A DNA stretch of 64,000 bases from Medicago truncatula (GCF_003473485.1 NC_053048.1:39614755-39678754), one strand, 5' to 3'. Positions 1-11,234 are shown, counted from the first letter of the stretch. Translations and numbers: made by a program. The notes: generated by a model from the sequence alone, not told the origin.

Positions 1-330
1 GTTGTTTCATAGGAATTAATTTACCCTTGGGCTTTATGGAGATGACATGTAATTTCTTTCATTATAGTGAAGGGTCAATCCCATTTACTTATTTGGATCT
101 TTCAGTTGGTGCAAATTCAAGGAAATTGTTTACCTGAGAACCTTTGTTGGAGAAATTGAGAAATAGACTAAATTCTTGGAGGAATAAATATGTGAGTTTT
201 GGAAGGCGAATAATCCTTCTTAATTTGGGGTTGAACGCAGTCCAAATTTTTTACTTGTCTTTCTTGAAGATGTCGACGAGAATTGTAAGAATTCTAAGAC
301 TTTGTTTGGGAGTTTGGAGGGAAGAGGAAT
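1..330 (+). pseudogene. L1-type LINE reverse-transcriptase fragment
   Basis: Decayed piece of the region just downstream of the RT core of a plant L1-type LINE. The translation carries KLRNRLNSWRNKYVSFG followed by IILLN and FYLSFLKM, a stretch typical of plant non-LTR elements. Around bases 75-130 another piece resembling YLDLSVGANSRKL is separated from it by a stop codon. Homology fades after about base 330. The window edge cuts the left end. It has no intact ORF and is surely non-functional. Confidence 0.75.
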
Positions 331-1375
331 GGAGGGCTTATGGGGTGGAAAATATACGGGGAAATAGAGAAATGATTCACATTTTTTAAAAGAGCAATTT
401 TTTTAGATAGTGATAAATTAATGTTTATGATTAATGATTAATATATTTTTATTTTTAAAAATATTATAACAACAAATGTTAAATTTATTTAAAGAATTCA
501 TGTAAACCTTTAAAACCCTCCAAAACCTTTCTCTAATACAATTTGAGTTTCTCCAAATGATATGAATTTTGTATTATGAAGAATATATGTCTTCTATTTC
601 TTTCACTTGCTCCTTCCTTTTTTTTAATGTCTTCTAATACCCTCCTCTAAAAATATTATATGAAGAATATATGTCCTCTAATACCCTCCTCTCCTAATGT
701 CTTCTATTTCTTTCACTTGCTCCTTCCTTTTTTTTTTTTTTTTTTTTTCTAAACCCCTCCCTTCTTCTCCAAACTCGCAAACAAAGCTAAGAGAATTTCT
801 ATAGGGAGTAGAGGGTGGATGGAGAGTTTGTTAAGTTATACCATGAGTTGTACATCAATCATTTAAGCTTTGACGAGTTCTTCAAATTAATTTAATTTCT
901 ATAGGGACTGAAATGCAATTTTGTTTAGTGAATGTGATATTTTTCATGTTCAAATGGTCATGTAGGGATTGAAATGCAAAAAAAGCGAATTATAGGGGCT
1001 AACATGATAATTTTTTAGGACCAAAATGAAATAATTTTTTTTCACAAAGACCATTTTGAAAAATAATAATTAAGGGACTAAAATGATAACTATATTACAA
1101 GAACCACACTATTTTCTTGTCACTTTCCACACATTACCTGATTTTACTACAAATATCAGACACACACACTTAAACATTGATCATATATTAGAGAACATAT
1201 GCATGACTAAAATGAATTAGTTATAGTTTTATGTTTATTGCTACAAGCTGTCAAAAAAACACTATTGATTCAGCTGTGGACCTAGTTTATTAATGTAATA
1301 AAATTTAAACATAAAGCAAGTGTGACATGTAATATATAAAATCCCCTTAAAAAAAAAATGTAATATATAACATTA
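331..1375. other. Intergenic, repeat-rich, no gene seen
   Basis: AT-rich spacer. A block of about 45 bases (TCTTCTATTTCTTTCACTTG core) occurs near 590 and again near 698, each followed by a poly-T run. Bases 955-1090 hold several degenerate repeats of the phrase GGGACTAAAATG on either strand, a signature of legume inverted-repeat elements. I see no coding potential. Confidence 0.6.
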
Positions 1376-2580
1376 ACAACAACAAGAATAGCAGGAACGT
1401 GCGAGCCCATAGCTCCCACGCTTGAAGCTTTTTCACCCAAATATATATATATATATATATATACTAGAACACACCCACAAGTTTTTATGTGGGAGTTTTA
1501 GCAAAGCTACATTAACCACTTTTTAGTTATTCACTTGCTAAAATACTCCTTCTAAAAAATAAGTGGGTGTATTCTAGCAAATGTCTATAGGATTTGCTAT
1601 AACACACCCACTTGTTTTTTTAGAAGGTGTGTTATAGCAACATACACCTTAAGGTGTATTTATTAACTTTTTAATTATAACTTGCTAAAACATTCCCACA
1701 TAAAAACTAGTGGGTGTGTTCTAACAAACTCCATATATATATATAATAAAATTAAAATATGCTAAAAAGAAAACCCTTTGAACTAAGATAATATCTATCT
1801 CCAGCTGGAAGGAAAAAAAGAAAATATCCCACACACTGTTCTACCCTCATTGGATTAGTAAATCATTTCCCCTAACAAGGAAATCACAACTTCTACAAAA
1901 AAAAAGTTATCTCTTTAATTTTTCTTTTTCCCCATATAGAAACCACAGTGAGTTTCAAGAGTTCACGCTCAAATCAGAAACCCTAACTAACCAACAATTC
2001 ACTGAAATAGATGGCGGTGATGGATATATATACCTGATGCAACGATTGTGGCGGTCGAGGATTCTGTTCTGTGACGGTGAAATTCAGATAATGAAGGTGG
2101 TGGTGTGTTGCCGGATGATTATTTGCAGTTCAGTAACAATCCCCACTGTACGTACTTTGTTCTTGATCCACAGTTCTAACTTCTACACCCTGCATGATTT
2201 TGATATTGAGTAGGAGGGGTTTCTGTTTTTTATTTTAAATAAAATATATCTAATATTATTGTAAAATATTGTGATTTTGAAATATATGCAGGTAATGTTG
2301 GATGGGTTCATTGAGATTTTCACAATGAGTTCTGAGTTTTCTACCTTTGCAGTTTTGGTGAGTTCAATCAAACTTTTTGATGTATTTTTCTGTTGTTGAA
2401 TGAACTTTAGACTAAATAAAATACCTGTTTATTTATTTGTTTATTGATTTGTCTTGCCTTTCCTATTTAGAACTTATCTACATACGTGTTTTGCTTTCTA
2501 GGGTCAAATATGGCATTGGGTTGTTTGTGATGATTCAGTCGATCCACTAGCAGGTATTTTACTGGTTAAAATTTTGATAG
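1376..2580 (+). pseudogene. Decayed tandem gene unit, copy A
   Basis: First of four related units (A-D). It starts with a block around CTCCCACGCTTG, continues through AACCCTTTGAACTAAGATAATATC and reaches an exon-like segment near 1960-2080 around GAAACCCTAACTAACCAAC. An ATG at 2011 opens a frame that copy B reads as MAVEDIPDAATVVAEDSVL, but here small changes stop it after eight codons. A later exon-like block at 2502-2553, bounded by a TAG acceptor and a GTATT donor, is shared with copies B and C. The gene family is not recognised. Decayed duplicated gene start is an inference from the four-way similarity. Confidence 0.5.
1468..1735. mobile_element. MITE-like inverted-repeat element inside copy A
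   Basis: The left end reads AGAACACACCCACAAGTTTT and the right end is its near reverse complement around ACTAGTGGGTGTGTTCT. Inner blocks around 1555 and 1600 repeat the same motif, so the element is compound. A related element lies at about 21061-21345. It carries no ORF, and a target duplication could not be fixed because the flank is an AT microsatellite. Confidence 0.55.
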
Positions 2581-2654
2581 GTACTTTACGCACGTGAATG
2601 ATGTAAGTTCGAAATTTAGTTCTGTCCTATTCTCCTAGAGTAATGAGTAATAAC

Positions 2655-2850
2655 AAAGGGTATTGCTAATAAGTGCCCTTAAGAGAATGGTTAAGTAAAT
2701 AAAAAAGAGTAGTTTGACGTTGGAAACTATAATTTTTAAACTTTTAAAAAGTTGAATTCATCACATTTTACTATTTTCCAACATAATATTTTTATTATTG
2801 TTCTCTTAACCAATACCTTAAGGGCACTCTTAAACATTTTCTATAACGTA
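2655..2850. mobile_element. MITE-like element, AAGTGCCCTTA family
   Basis: Short non-coding element. The left end contains GCTAATAAGTGCCCTTAAG and the right end its inverse, CTTAAGGGCACTCTTAAAC. The same end motif recurs at about 2870-3043, 27343-27505 and 51780-51925, marking one dispersed family. Confidence 0.5.
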
Positions 2851-2867
2851 ATTTTTTTTGAGAAATG

Positions 2868-3043
2868 CTAACCTGTGCCCTTAAAACACAAGTTAATGAG
2901 TTAAAAGTGGAAATAATTTGTTCTAATCAATGCATTTGAAATTAATTATTTTACTTTTAATTAATAAAGTGCACAAAATTTAAGAGAATATTTACTCTTT
3001 TGAATTGCTTAACATGTTCTGGGCACAAGTTAGCATGACCCAA
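2868..3043. mobile_element. MITE-like element, second copy of the GTGCCC family
   Basis: Ends are AAATGCTAACCTGTGCCC on the left and GGGCACAAGTTAGCAT on the right, near-perfect inverted repeats around about 140 bases of non-coding AT-rich sequence. It sits almost directly after the related element at 2655-2850. Confidence 0.55.
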
Positions 3044-3246
3044 TTTTTTTTATTCGAGGAAAGAAAGTAATGACAATAAATTATAGTTGGGTTTGAATAC
3101 ACTTTTAGTCATATTAATAAATTTCTTTGCTTATAAAAGAAATAAAACTATAAGTTAGTTTGATTTTAATACTTGGTCTTGGTGGCGTTGGCATGACACC
3201 TTAAAATGTGTTCTCCAACTTACATTTGATTATTCTTAATGTCAAT

Positions 3247-3430
3247 TGGGGAATTTGGATCCTCTCATGCTATTTCTCTCATGTTGTCCATCCTGCCTCG
3301 ATCTCAACCATTCATTAACTTGTTTTCTCTCTACTTTATTGTTCTTTCCTTCATGTATGAACCAACCGTTGATTTGAAAAAAGAGAAAGGGTTGAACTAA
3401 AAGGATCGGAGAGGATCCACATTTAAATTT
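3247..3430. mobile_element. Small inverted-repeat element (GGATCCTCTC ends)
   Basis: The left end AATTTGGATCCTCTC is mirrored by GAGAGGATCCACATTTAAATT on the right, about 180 bases apart. A related structure with the same GGATCCTCTCATGTTGGAAT start lies at 47284-47440, in intron 4 of the first apyrase gene. Confidence 0.5.
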
Positions 3431-3634
3431 GGGTGAGTTAGTTTAATTTATTAAAAAAAAAAAAAAAACTTTGTCTTTCTTTTTCTTAACCTGTGTAAAC
3501 AAATTTACAACGTCAACCAATCTTAAATGTTGCTTATAAATTGTCAACAAAAAAAGTTATTAATGAAATGCTAAAAAATGGACTAAATGCAAAATGGAAG
3601 TTATTTTTATTTACTTTAGTTGTTGAAACATTGT

Positions 3635-3765
3635 TCAATTAGTCATGTAGGGACGAAAATGCAAAAGAGTAAAAAAATAGGGTCTGCAAAGAGAAGAATT
3701 TAAGGGCTAGAACAAAATGTTGAGGATCAAAATGAAATTAATTTTTTACAAGGTCCACACACATT
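3635..3765. repeat. Fragment of a GGGACnAAAATG repeat
   Basis: Several short degenerate phrases of the type AGGGACGAAAATG and GATCAAAATGAAATTA occur here. They are also found near 960-1090 and 11755-11910, and look like scraps of one dispersed family. Confidence 0.4.
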
Positions 3766-4134
3766 TATAAGTATTTCTTAACTTTTTTTGAGATATTTTA
3801 AAACTTAAATACTCACATTTTCATTTAAATTAAGATAACGAACCGACTTATTTCCTTACATTTTCATATAGTGAATAATGAGTGTATGTGTGTCTTTGTA
3901 TTAGTCAACCATAAAATAATTACTTTAGAACTATTAAATACTGACCCCCAACATAGACACCATAACGAAACGTGTCTGACGTTGATAATAATTTAAGAAA
4001 ATGATTTAATTGAATGTAATCATATGTGTTGTGATGTTGTCGGACATTCACAAATGCAACATTGAAAATATATATAAGTTTTTATGAACATATACATGAC
4101 TAAAATCGATAGTTTTAAATCATGTATATATTCA

Positions 4135-4228
4135 TTTGTTCTCATGAACTTAACTCAGTTGATATGAATAATGCATAATATATGCAAAGTTCGGAGTTCA
4201 AACCTTGTCCACCAACATAAAAATATTA
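4135..4228 (+). repeat. tRNA-derived SINE-like element
   Basis: A-box-like sequence AACTTAACTCAGTTGATA is followed about 45 bases later by a B-box-like GGAGTTCAAACCTTG and an A-rich tail. This matches the legume SINE layout seen more clearly at 11235-11329. No target duplication is visible. Confidence 0.55.
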
Positions 4229-4299
4229 TGTTCATAAAAGCAAGTATTATAAAGTGGACTAAAGCATGTATATTGTTATATAAGTTTGTGAACTAAAGC

Positions 4300-5735
4300 A
4301 TAACCAAGTGGAATCCGGGGCGTGTCTGGTGTTGAATTGTGATTTGTTTTGAGACTGTATTATAAAGTTTAAAAGCTCACATCAATCAAGAGAAGAGTTA
4401 CCCTGCTCTACATGCTCAAATCATCATTAGTCATTCTGATACTCAGGTCCTTTCCAGCTGAAAATATCAAGTGCTACCTGTTGGGGTGGCCAAAGGTTAC
4501 TAAATGCAACAACAGGAAAGCAGGAATGTGTGCAGTGCAAGACCACATCTCCCACGCTTGTAGTTTTATTTTTCCCTAAAAAATGGAAAATAAAATATCT
4601 TAAAACAAAACCCTTTGAACTAAGATAATATCTCCAGCTGGAAGAAAAACAAAAAGAAAATATCTTCAAAGCACTGTAACTGTTCTGCACTCTGTGGCTA
4701 CTACCGTCACCCAATAAATCATCTCTCTTTGGAAAGAAATCACACTTTAATTTCTGCACAATTTATGTAGAAACAGATACACTTTTTAATCTATTTCTAA
4801 TCTAACATTTTCCCCAAATTAGAAACCACGGATGAGAGAGGGTTGGATAGCTCTTGCTTTGAGTTAAGAGAGAAAGAGTTGGGGGTTCTGGGTTCGAACG
4901 TGGACAGAGAAATAGATCTAAATTTAACAACTAATTACTAACCTTTGTCATTCGTAAAAAGAAAAAAGAAAAAAAGAAAAAAAAACCAACATGAAGAACT
5001 TAGATGCACAGAGATCTGTTAGAGTTCACACTCAAAGCAGAAACCCTAACTAACCAGCAATTCACTGAAAGAGATGGCAGTGGAAGATATACCTGATGCC
5101 GCTACGGTTGTGGCGGAGGACTCTGTTCTATGACGGTGAGAGTGAGATTGTGAATCTGTGATGGTGGTGTTGTTGACGGATCAATTAGTTTTAGTTCAGA
5201 AACAATCTCCAGTCTCCAGCGTACGATGACCTTGATCTACACTTATACACTGTGCTGATTTTCATGATGAATATGACTGATTTCTGTTTTCCATTTCGAA
5301 TGTATATCTATCTAATATTACGAAATATTTGCAGGTAATGTCCATGAGTTCATTCAGATTTCATCATGTGCTTTTTTTTGAAGAAATACTACTATCATTG
5401 CAGCTTCGGTGAGTTCAATCAAACTTTGGGTGTATTTTTTGTTGATTGAACTTTAGATTAAATATAGTCTGTTTTTTATTTTTTTTGGTCAAGTAGGCTA
5501 GTGGCTAGAGCTCACATAATTAAATTGTGGAGAAGTGGAGTGTCTGGGGTTCGAACTTCAGCCCCTGCATATAATATGCAATATCCCTACCAATTAAGCT
5601 AAGTTCACGGGAATAAATATAGTCTATTTTATTCATATCTGAATTATTTATTTATGCTTCCTTTATAGGGTCAAATATGGCATTGAATAGTGACAATCCA
5701 AGTCAATCCACTAGCAGGTATTAAACTGGCCAAAA
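4300..5735 (+). pseudogene. Decayed tandem gene unit, copy B (best preserved)
   Basis: Longest of the four units. A TATA-like TATAAAG lies near 4361, and the shared block CTCCCACGCTTGTAG, AACCCTTTGAACTAAGATAATATC and CAGCTGGAAG follows. At 5074-5133 a 19-residue frame reads MAVEDIPDAATVVAEDSVL before TGA. Copy D has the related frame LADVAVPSAVVAEDSVV, so the similarity holds at protein level. Further exon-like blocks end in GGTGAGTTCAATCAAAC near 5409 and cover 5669-5717 between TATAG and GTATT. A SINE (5471-5613) splits the unit. The family is not recognised; it is probably a broken duplicate. Confidence 0.5.
5471..5613 (-). mobile_element. SINE with 12-bp target-site duplication
   Basis: Read on the minus strand, an A-box region CTTAGCTTAATTGGTAGGG is followed by a B-box AAGTTCGAACCCC, a body ending CTACTTGACC, and an A-rich tail. 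The element is flanked by exact copies of TAAATATAGTCT at 5459-5470 and 5614-5625. Copy A of the tandem unit lacks the element at the matching point, so the empty site is visible in the same window. Confidence 0.88.
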
Positions 5736-6345
5736 AGTTATGATAGTTAAGTTTGCACTCGTGATGTCGGTTGGAAGATTAGTTTTGTCCTATTATCGTA
5801 GAGTAATCACATTATTGGGTCAAATATATTAAATGTTTTTTTTTTAAGGAAATATATTAATGTTTCTAAAAACTAATGTAAAATAAAGTTTAATTTTTGT
5901 GAAACGCGTTGGTCAACTTCTAATGTGCTGCTGCATATACTCCCCAAGAGTGTGAATTTAACTTTGTTGTTAGGGTCAAAGAGTATTGGTGGAATCTATT
6001 ACTCTTTCCGCTGTTTTGATTATAAGAAATAATTAATTTTTTAAGTTTCTCGTATAAGTGATGTATTTAATATATATTTATGAATTGGTTGGACCGACCT
6101 ACATGTGTCTATTAGACTACATCACGTTATATCAGATTATACCTTTTGTTAAATAGGTCAGACTAAGATTTTTTAAAAGCATTTATAACTTAATCCCTTC
6201 GTCTCAAATTATAGGTGAAACTACATGCAACACTCACGCCTATGTTTCTACCGTCCCTCTTAGCAACCTAACTCCAAGAAATGATTTTGACATGCCATGC
6301 AATTTCCACAAATTTAAAGTTTATTGGTGCTAGAGCTGTCAATTA
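5736..6345. other. Intergenic between copies B and C
   Basis: AT-rich spacer with no gene. A Stowaway-like end (TACTCTTTCCGCTG) lies near 6000 and another (CCCTTCGTCTCAAATTATA) near 6195; they may be the two ends of one decayed Stowaway element. Confidence 0.4.
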
Positions 6346-6349
6346 TTTT

Positions 6350-6716
6350 TTAAGCTAAATTACATCGTAGATCGTTTAAGTTATTTAATTATAACAAGTT
6401 GGTTTTCTAAGTATTTTCGTATATCTCTGTCATTTAAGTTATTTAATTGTAACAAGTTAGTCTTTAAGTATTTTTTTTCGTAACACTTAGGTCTTTTAAG
6501 TTATTTAATTGTAATTTTTAGACCCCAAATAATTAAGATATGAAATAACTCAAATTGTTACGGTTAAATAATTTAAATGACCTAATTAGTACTGAAAAAA
6601 TTTAAAGAACCAACTTATTACAATTAATTAACTTAAAAGATTTAAGTGGTATGGAAAAAAACTTAGAGGACCTATTTATTACAATCAAATATCTTAAAGT
6701 AACGTAATTTAGCCTA
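6350..6716. mobile_element. Foldback inverted-repeat element, about 370 bp
   Basis: The left arm begins AAGCTAAATTACATCG and the right arm ends CGTAATTTAGCC. The arms stay complementary for well over 100 bases, with the repeating phrase TTTAAGTTATTTAATTGTAA. There is no ORF. Confidence 0.6.
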
Positions 6717-6794
6717 TTATTTATAATCGGTGCACTAATAATGTAAACATAATACTTTTTGTGAACAAAAGGAACCAGGCTTCAAAGAAATAGC

Positions 6795-7830
6795 TAAAGA
6801 TCACCAAGTGGAATCAGCAAATAGAGAATTGAAGATAAAGATCATGCTTAAGAAAGGCATCTGGTGTTAAATTGTAATTTCCTATTTGTATTTTGACTGT
6901 ATATAAAGTTTAATGCTCACATCATTAGTCATTCGTCTTCTACTATATAGATCAGGGATAGTCAGGTCCTTTCTGCTGATTATAAAACAAGTGCTGCTTT
7001 ATGTTACGAAGTGTAACAACAAGAAAAAAGCATGAAAGTGTGCGAGGCCATATCTCCCACGTTTGTAGTTTTTCCACCAATATATATATATATATATCAC
7101 AAAGCAAAACCTTTGAAGTAGATAATATCTCCAGCTGGAAGGGAAAAATGAAAATATCTTCAGCTTACTGTTTAGCACTCAGTGGCTACCGTCACCTATG
7201 AGACCATCTCCATTAGCAAGGAAATCACAATCTCTTCAAAATATTTCATTTCTTTCTAAAATATTACTATTCCTACAAAACAGAAACCACATAATTAAGC
7301 AAGGTGAAGAAACCCTAACTAACCAAATAGTTAACTATGACAGTGGCGGAACGATTTCACCTGTAAGAAATTCTTGATCTGCAGTTATACACCTTGCTTA
7401 TTTTCATGATGAGTATGTATGAGTGATATATTCCTATCTAAAATCTAGTATTGTTGTAAAAGTTCTGCGCTTATGAAATTACGAATATTTGCAGGTAACT
7501 TTGGTGAGTTCATTCATATTTATATCTAAGTTTTGTTTTTAAAGAAATTAAATACACTCAACTATACTCTATTATCTCAGTTTTGGTGAGCTCAATCAAA
7601 CTTTAGATGTTTTTTCCTGGTGAATGAACTTTAGATTAAATTAATTCTATTTTATTCATATGTGATATCTTGATTTCCATTTATGCTTGCTTTCTCCATT
7701 AGGATATATCAATATCTGTTTTACTTTATAGGGTCAAATATGGCATTGAATTGTGATGATCCAGGTCAATCAATCCACTAGCAGGTATTTTATTGGCTAA
7801 AATTTTGATAGTTAAGTTTACACACTTTGA
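6795..7830 (+). pseudogene. Decayed tandem gene unit, copy C
   Basis: It aligns with copy B from ACCAAGTGGAATC near 6803 through the TATA-like TATAAAG near 6903 and CTCCCACGTTTGTAG near 7053. GATAATATCTCCAGCTGGAAG follows near 7121, then AACCCTAACTAACCAAATAG near 7312. The first-exon reading frame of copy B is largely deleted. The downstream exon-like block TAGGGTCAAATATGGCATTG (7730-7787) is present and ends at CACTAGCAG before GTATT. The pseudogene call is inferred. Confidence 0.5.
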
Positions 7831-7853
7831 AGTCGGCTTGAATAAATTTGTCC

Positions 7854-8642
7854 CGTGGTGGCATTTAGCATGGGTCAGCGGAGTTTTTTTTCATCACGGG
7901 AAAGTTGATAGTATGCATTAGATTAAATGTGGAACACATTCTTATACTACTCTCTCAACATTAAATTATTTTTTACACTATCTTCCACCCTCTCACTTTC
8001 ATGTCCCCACACCATCACCAAATCACATATTCAGCAACCACTTTGACCACCATCGCACCACCATACACCATCCATTTCTTTCCAAAATGAAAATCAATTT
8101 TCAATAATTAGACATGAAAAAACTAAAATCTACCATTAATGTTGAAAAAGGTTGTTTCAGTATCAATAACCATGACATCACGGTCAATATGGACAAACAA
8201 TTTAATATGTTCAACTTTGGTGAATATGTTCTCAAAACTAAAATCCACCATTCAAGAAATTTCTGATCCAAATTTTTTTATGTTCTTCTTTGATGTGATT
8301 TAGTTATGGGTTTTTGTATGGGTTGATTATCTTGTCTTTATGCAATTAGTCTGTTTGAACTGATTGAATATGGACAAGCGATTATAGCAACTGAAGCTCC
8401 TAAGCAATGGATGCCCCCATTACAGTTTTTTTTTAGGTGTAATAAGGTGGGTTTGTTGGAGTGTTGGTGGCAACAAAGACTTAAGTTTACTGGTAATGGT
8501 GAAAGGAGGAAGATAGATTGAAGATAAAGTGGGAGAAGATACAGTGTAGGCAGACTATGATAATATCTATGCTCTTTTTTAATCTAATGATCCAAAATAA
8601 ACTTTCCCAAAAAAACTTCACTTACCCATACTAAACCCCACC
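7854..8642. mobile_element. Inverted-repeat element, GGTTTAGCATGGG family, copy 1
   Basis: The left end GGCATTTAGCATGGGT and the right end ACCCATACTAAACCCC are inverted repeats. Just inside, the left arm has a CACGGGAAAGTT segment with the inverse AACTTTCCC on the right. Towards the middle both arms carry AACATTAAATTATTTTTTACAC-type sequence. There is no transposase ORF. The same family recurs at 18890-19812, so both are likely non-autonomous DNA elements. Confidence 0.6.
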
Positions 8643-8789
8643 TTGGATCGTTCTGTACCTTTATGCTTGCATTAATTCATCATTATCATCAACAGTGTAG
8701 AAAAGGAGTTTATTGTCCAACAAATGTCTTTTTTTCTTCCAAAAATAGTAATAATAATGATGATAATAAATGATAATAAAGTTAAAATA

Positions 8790-10045
8790 TGCCAAACCTT
8801 TGAACTAGTAGAAAATATCTAATTCTGGTCATAAAAAAAAGAGTTAAATATGTTTTTGGTCCCTATAAATATACCAACTTTTCATTTTAGTCCCTCTAAA
8901 ATTTTCCTTCAACTTTTAGTCCCTATAAAATTTTGAATCACTACTTTTGGTCCCTATTTTAAAGTAAATTTTAGTATTTTTTTAATGAAATTGTACATAA
9001 ATGTGTAGAATATTGTAAAAATATTTCCCAAAAAAAATTAGAATTTTTTAAGTAAACATAAATTATATATGAATTTTTAACCATAAATAATATAAAAATT
9101 CATATTAAATTTATGTTTTGTTAAAAAATTCTAATTTTTTTTTGGAGAGATTATTATAATATTATGATTTTTTCTGAAAAATTTGATTCAAAAATATGAA
9201 TTCTGCATACGAGTTTACTTTAAAAGAGTGACCAAAAGGGAAGATGAAAAAAATTTTAGAGACTAAAAGTTGAAGGAAAATTTTAGAGAGACTAAAACAA
9301 AAAGTTGGTATATTTATAGGGACCAAAAACATATTTAACCCTAAACAAAATAAAGAAAATATCTATCTAGTTCTGGAAGACGGTAGTGGCACCCCACCAC
9401 CTCACAACTTGAACAAATTTTTTCCATTAAAAATCTCAAAACGTTTCTAATTCATCTCTATCTAAAAATTCTTATTATTCCCCCAAATCACAGAGCAAAG
9501 GTTAAAACAGTTCACACTCAAATACAAAACCCTAACTAACCACCGATCCACTCGAACTGAAGCCACTGGCTGATGTGGCGGTTCCATCCGCGGTGGTTGC
9601 CGAAGACTCCGTGGTACGATCTCCTTGATCTACACACTTTGCTGATTTTGACGGTGAGTATGCGTGATTTCTGGATTTGAGATCCATTTCTTTGAAGCTG
9701 TTTGTATTCTTTATTGTTAGTAACACTGTTTTGATTTCTTCATGGAAGTGATTTGAGCTCGCACAAGGAAAATAGTTAGAAATTGCACAAGCTCTTAAAC
9801 CTTCTTTGGTGAACCACGAGGCTCATTTTTCTGAAAAAAAGAAAAATCTGATCCAGCTTTGGTAAATTCTTTGGTGAACCTCTAAGCTTTCGAAATTACA
9901 AAATATTTAGAGTCACACGTAGGCAGTATTTACCAATGATTTCGTTTCAAATTAGTTTTAAAGTTATTCTTGGGGTGCAGGAATTATATCATGAGTAATA
10001 CACTTATACTATCTTCATTCCAGTGTTGGTAAGTTCATGCCATTT
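8790..10045 (+). pseudogene. Decayed tandem gene unit, copy D
   Basis: Fourth unit. The upstream block AACCTTTGAACTAGTAG at about 8795 is split by an inverted-repeat element (8842-9339) from its continuation at 9360. The first-exon region at 9510-9660 has ACCCTAACTAACCACC and a frame reading LADVAVPSAVVAEDSVV, matching copy B at protein level but without a usable ATG. An exon-like block ending in GGTAAGTTCA near 10030 matches copies A-C. The last block (GGTCAAATATGGC) is missing. It is either the oldest or the most truncated copy. Confidence 0.5.
8842..9339. mobile_element. Inverted-repeat element (GTTAAATATGTTTTTGGTCC ends), 0.5 kb
   Basis: The left arm starts GTTAAATATGTTTTTGGTCC and the right arm is its reverse complement, ending CATATTTAAC. 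The arms match for more than 100 bases, including TCAACTTTTAGTC. The middle is AT-rich and also partly self-complementary. It lies within copy D at a point that is uninterrupted in copies B and C, so insertion is directly supported. There is no ORF. Confidence 0.75.
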
Positions 10046-11234
10046 TATTCATATCTGTCTTTTATTTATTTTGCCAACTACTAAGTTTTATACTGAACTT
10101 ATATAACATTTGAAGCATTTACACACTTCATACACCATGTACAAGTTTGTTTGTACCACTAACGTCAACAAGTTCCACCATTGAAACAAGTGAAGTATAA
10201 TGAAACTTATTGATCATATGTTGAAAAACAAACTTGTGCATGGTACCATGGTTTTAAATTGTGGTCGCGTATGCGGTTGCGGACACAACGATTGTGGACA
10301 TTGCAGTTGTTGCAATGCTTATTGCAGTCGTTGCAGCGTGGACACGACCTGATATTGAGTGGTAAAAATTTAAGAAAATGAACGTAATCACATGTGTTGT
10401 TGTCGGATATTGGACATGCCTTTGATCAAAGGTATTAGTGATATAAAGTTCACATGTCTCTCATTTCATCTCTGAAATATCATCTTATCCGCGCTCTATA
10501 CTTTTTTTTTTTATGTTAACCCTTTAGTTCTCATGGGAAAGGAGATCCTAGTAATCATGAGTTCGACCAAGAGGTAAGTAAAGTCTGACTAAAAATTTTG
10601 CCGTTATCTATCGCTTTAAAATATCTTTAATCCCTTTATACCCCTAATTTATGATATGAAGGAGATGAAAGCTAGAAAATTAATTTTCATTTTTTGTGGT
10701 AGTCAGGGTTTGAACGCCAGATCTTGCATATATTATGTATTGTCTATACCAACTAAGTTAAACTCGTGAGAACAGAAAATTAATATTTGATAGCACTACA
10801 TAGTGTGTTGTGGCCTGAAGTTGATCAATGCGGCCATTTTAACGTTACCATGCAATTTTTACTGTGATTTACAATCACATCATAATTGTGGCCTAATGCA
10901 ATTGCAGACGTTTCTGTAACCGCAATACTGATGCCGCATCACATGATGTTGTCTCTAATTTGAAAACATGCATGGTACAATACTATCTTACTTGTGCACC
11001 ATAGACTAAGTCTAGTTTTACTCGTATGTTGAATCATTTCTCATCATTTAGATATTGATCTAGATATTTTAGAGTAGTTGTATTATATATCTACATGATG
11101 AAATTTGACTAGATTACAGTGTAAAATCATTTTCACATTAGACTCTATTTGCGTATAAAAAAAAATCCATTTTAAAATTTGAAAGTTATATATGAACAAC
11201 TAAACTATACATGCCATCTCAAATCAATTCTAAA
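10046..11234. other. Intergenic with decayed repeats
   Basis: No gene seen. A decayed element appears to run from about 10246 (ATGGTTTTAAATTGTGGTCG) to about 10980 (AATTTGAAAACATGCATGG), with GC-richer TTGCGG and GCAATTGCAG phrases near each end. A repeat fragment (GTTAACCC...TTCTCATGGGAAAG) at about 10515-10580 matches one in intron 2 of the second apyrase gene. Confidence 0.4.
10685..10773 (-). mobile_element. SINE with 11-bp target-site duplication
   Basis: On the minus strand it reads CTCACGAGTTTAACTTAGTTGG, then a B-box-like GCGTTCAAACCCTG, then an A-rich tail. Exact AGAAAATTAAT copies flank it at 10674-10684 and 10774-10784. Confidence 0.85.

Noticed and set aside
4427..4759. Minus-strand frame of 110 codons
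   Set aside because: It covers the promoter-like block of tandem copy B; the equivalent frame is not kept in copies A, C or D.
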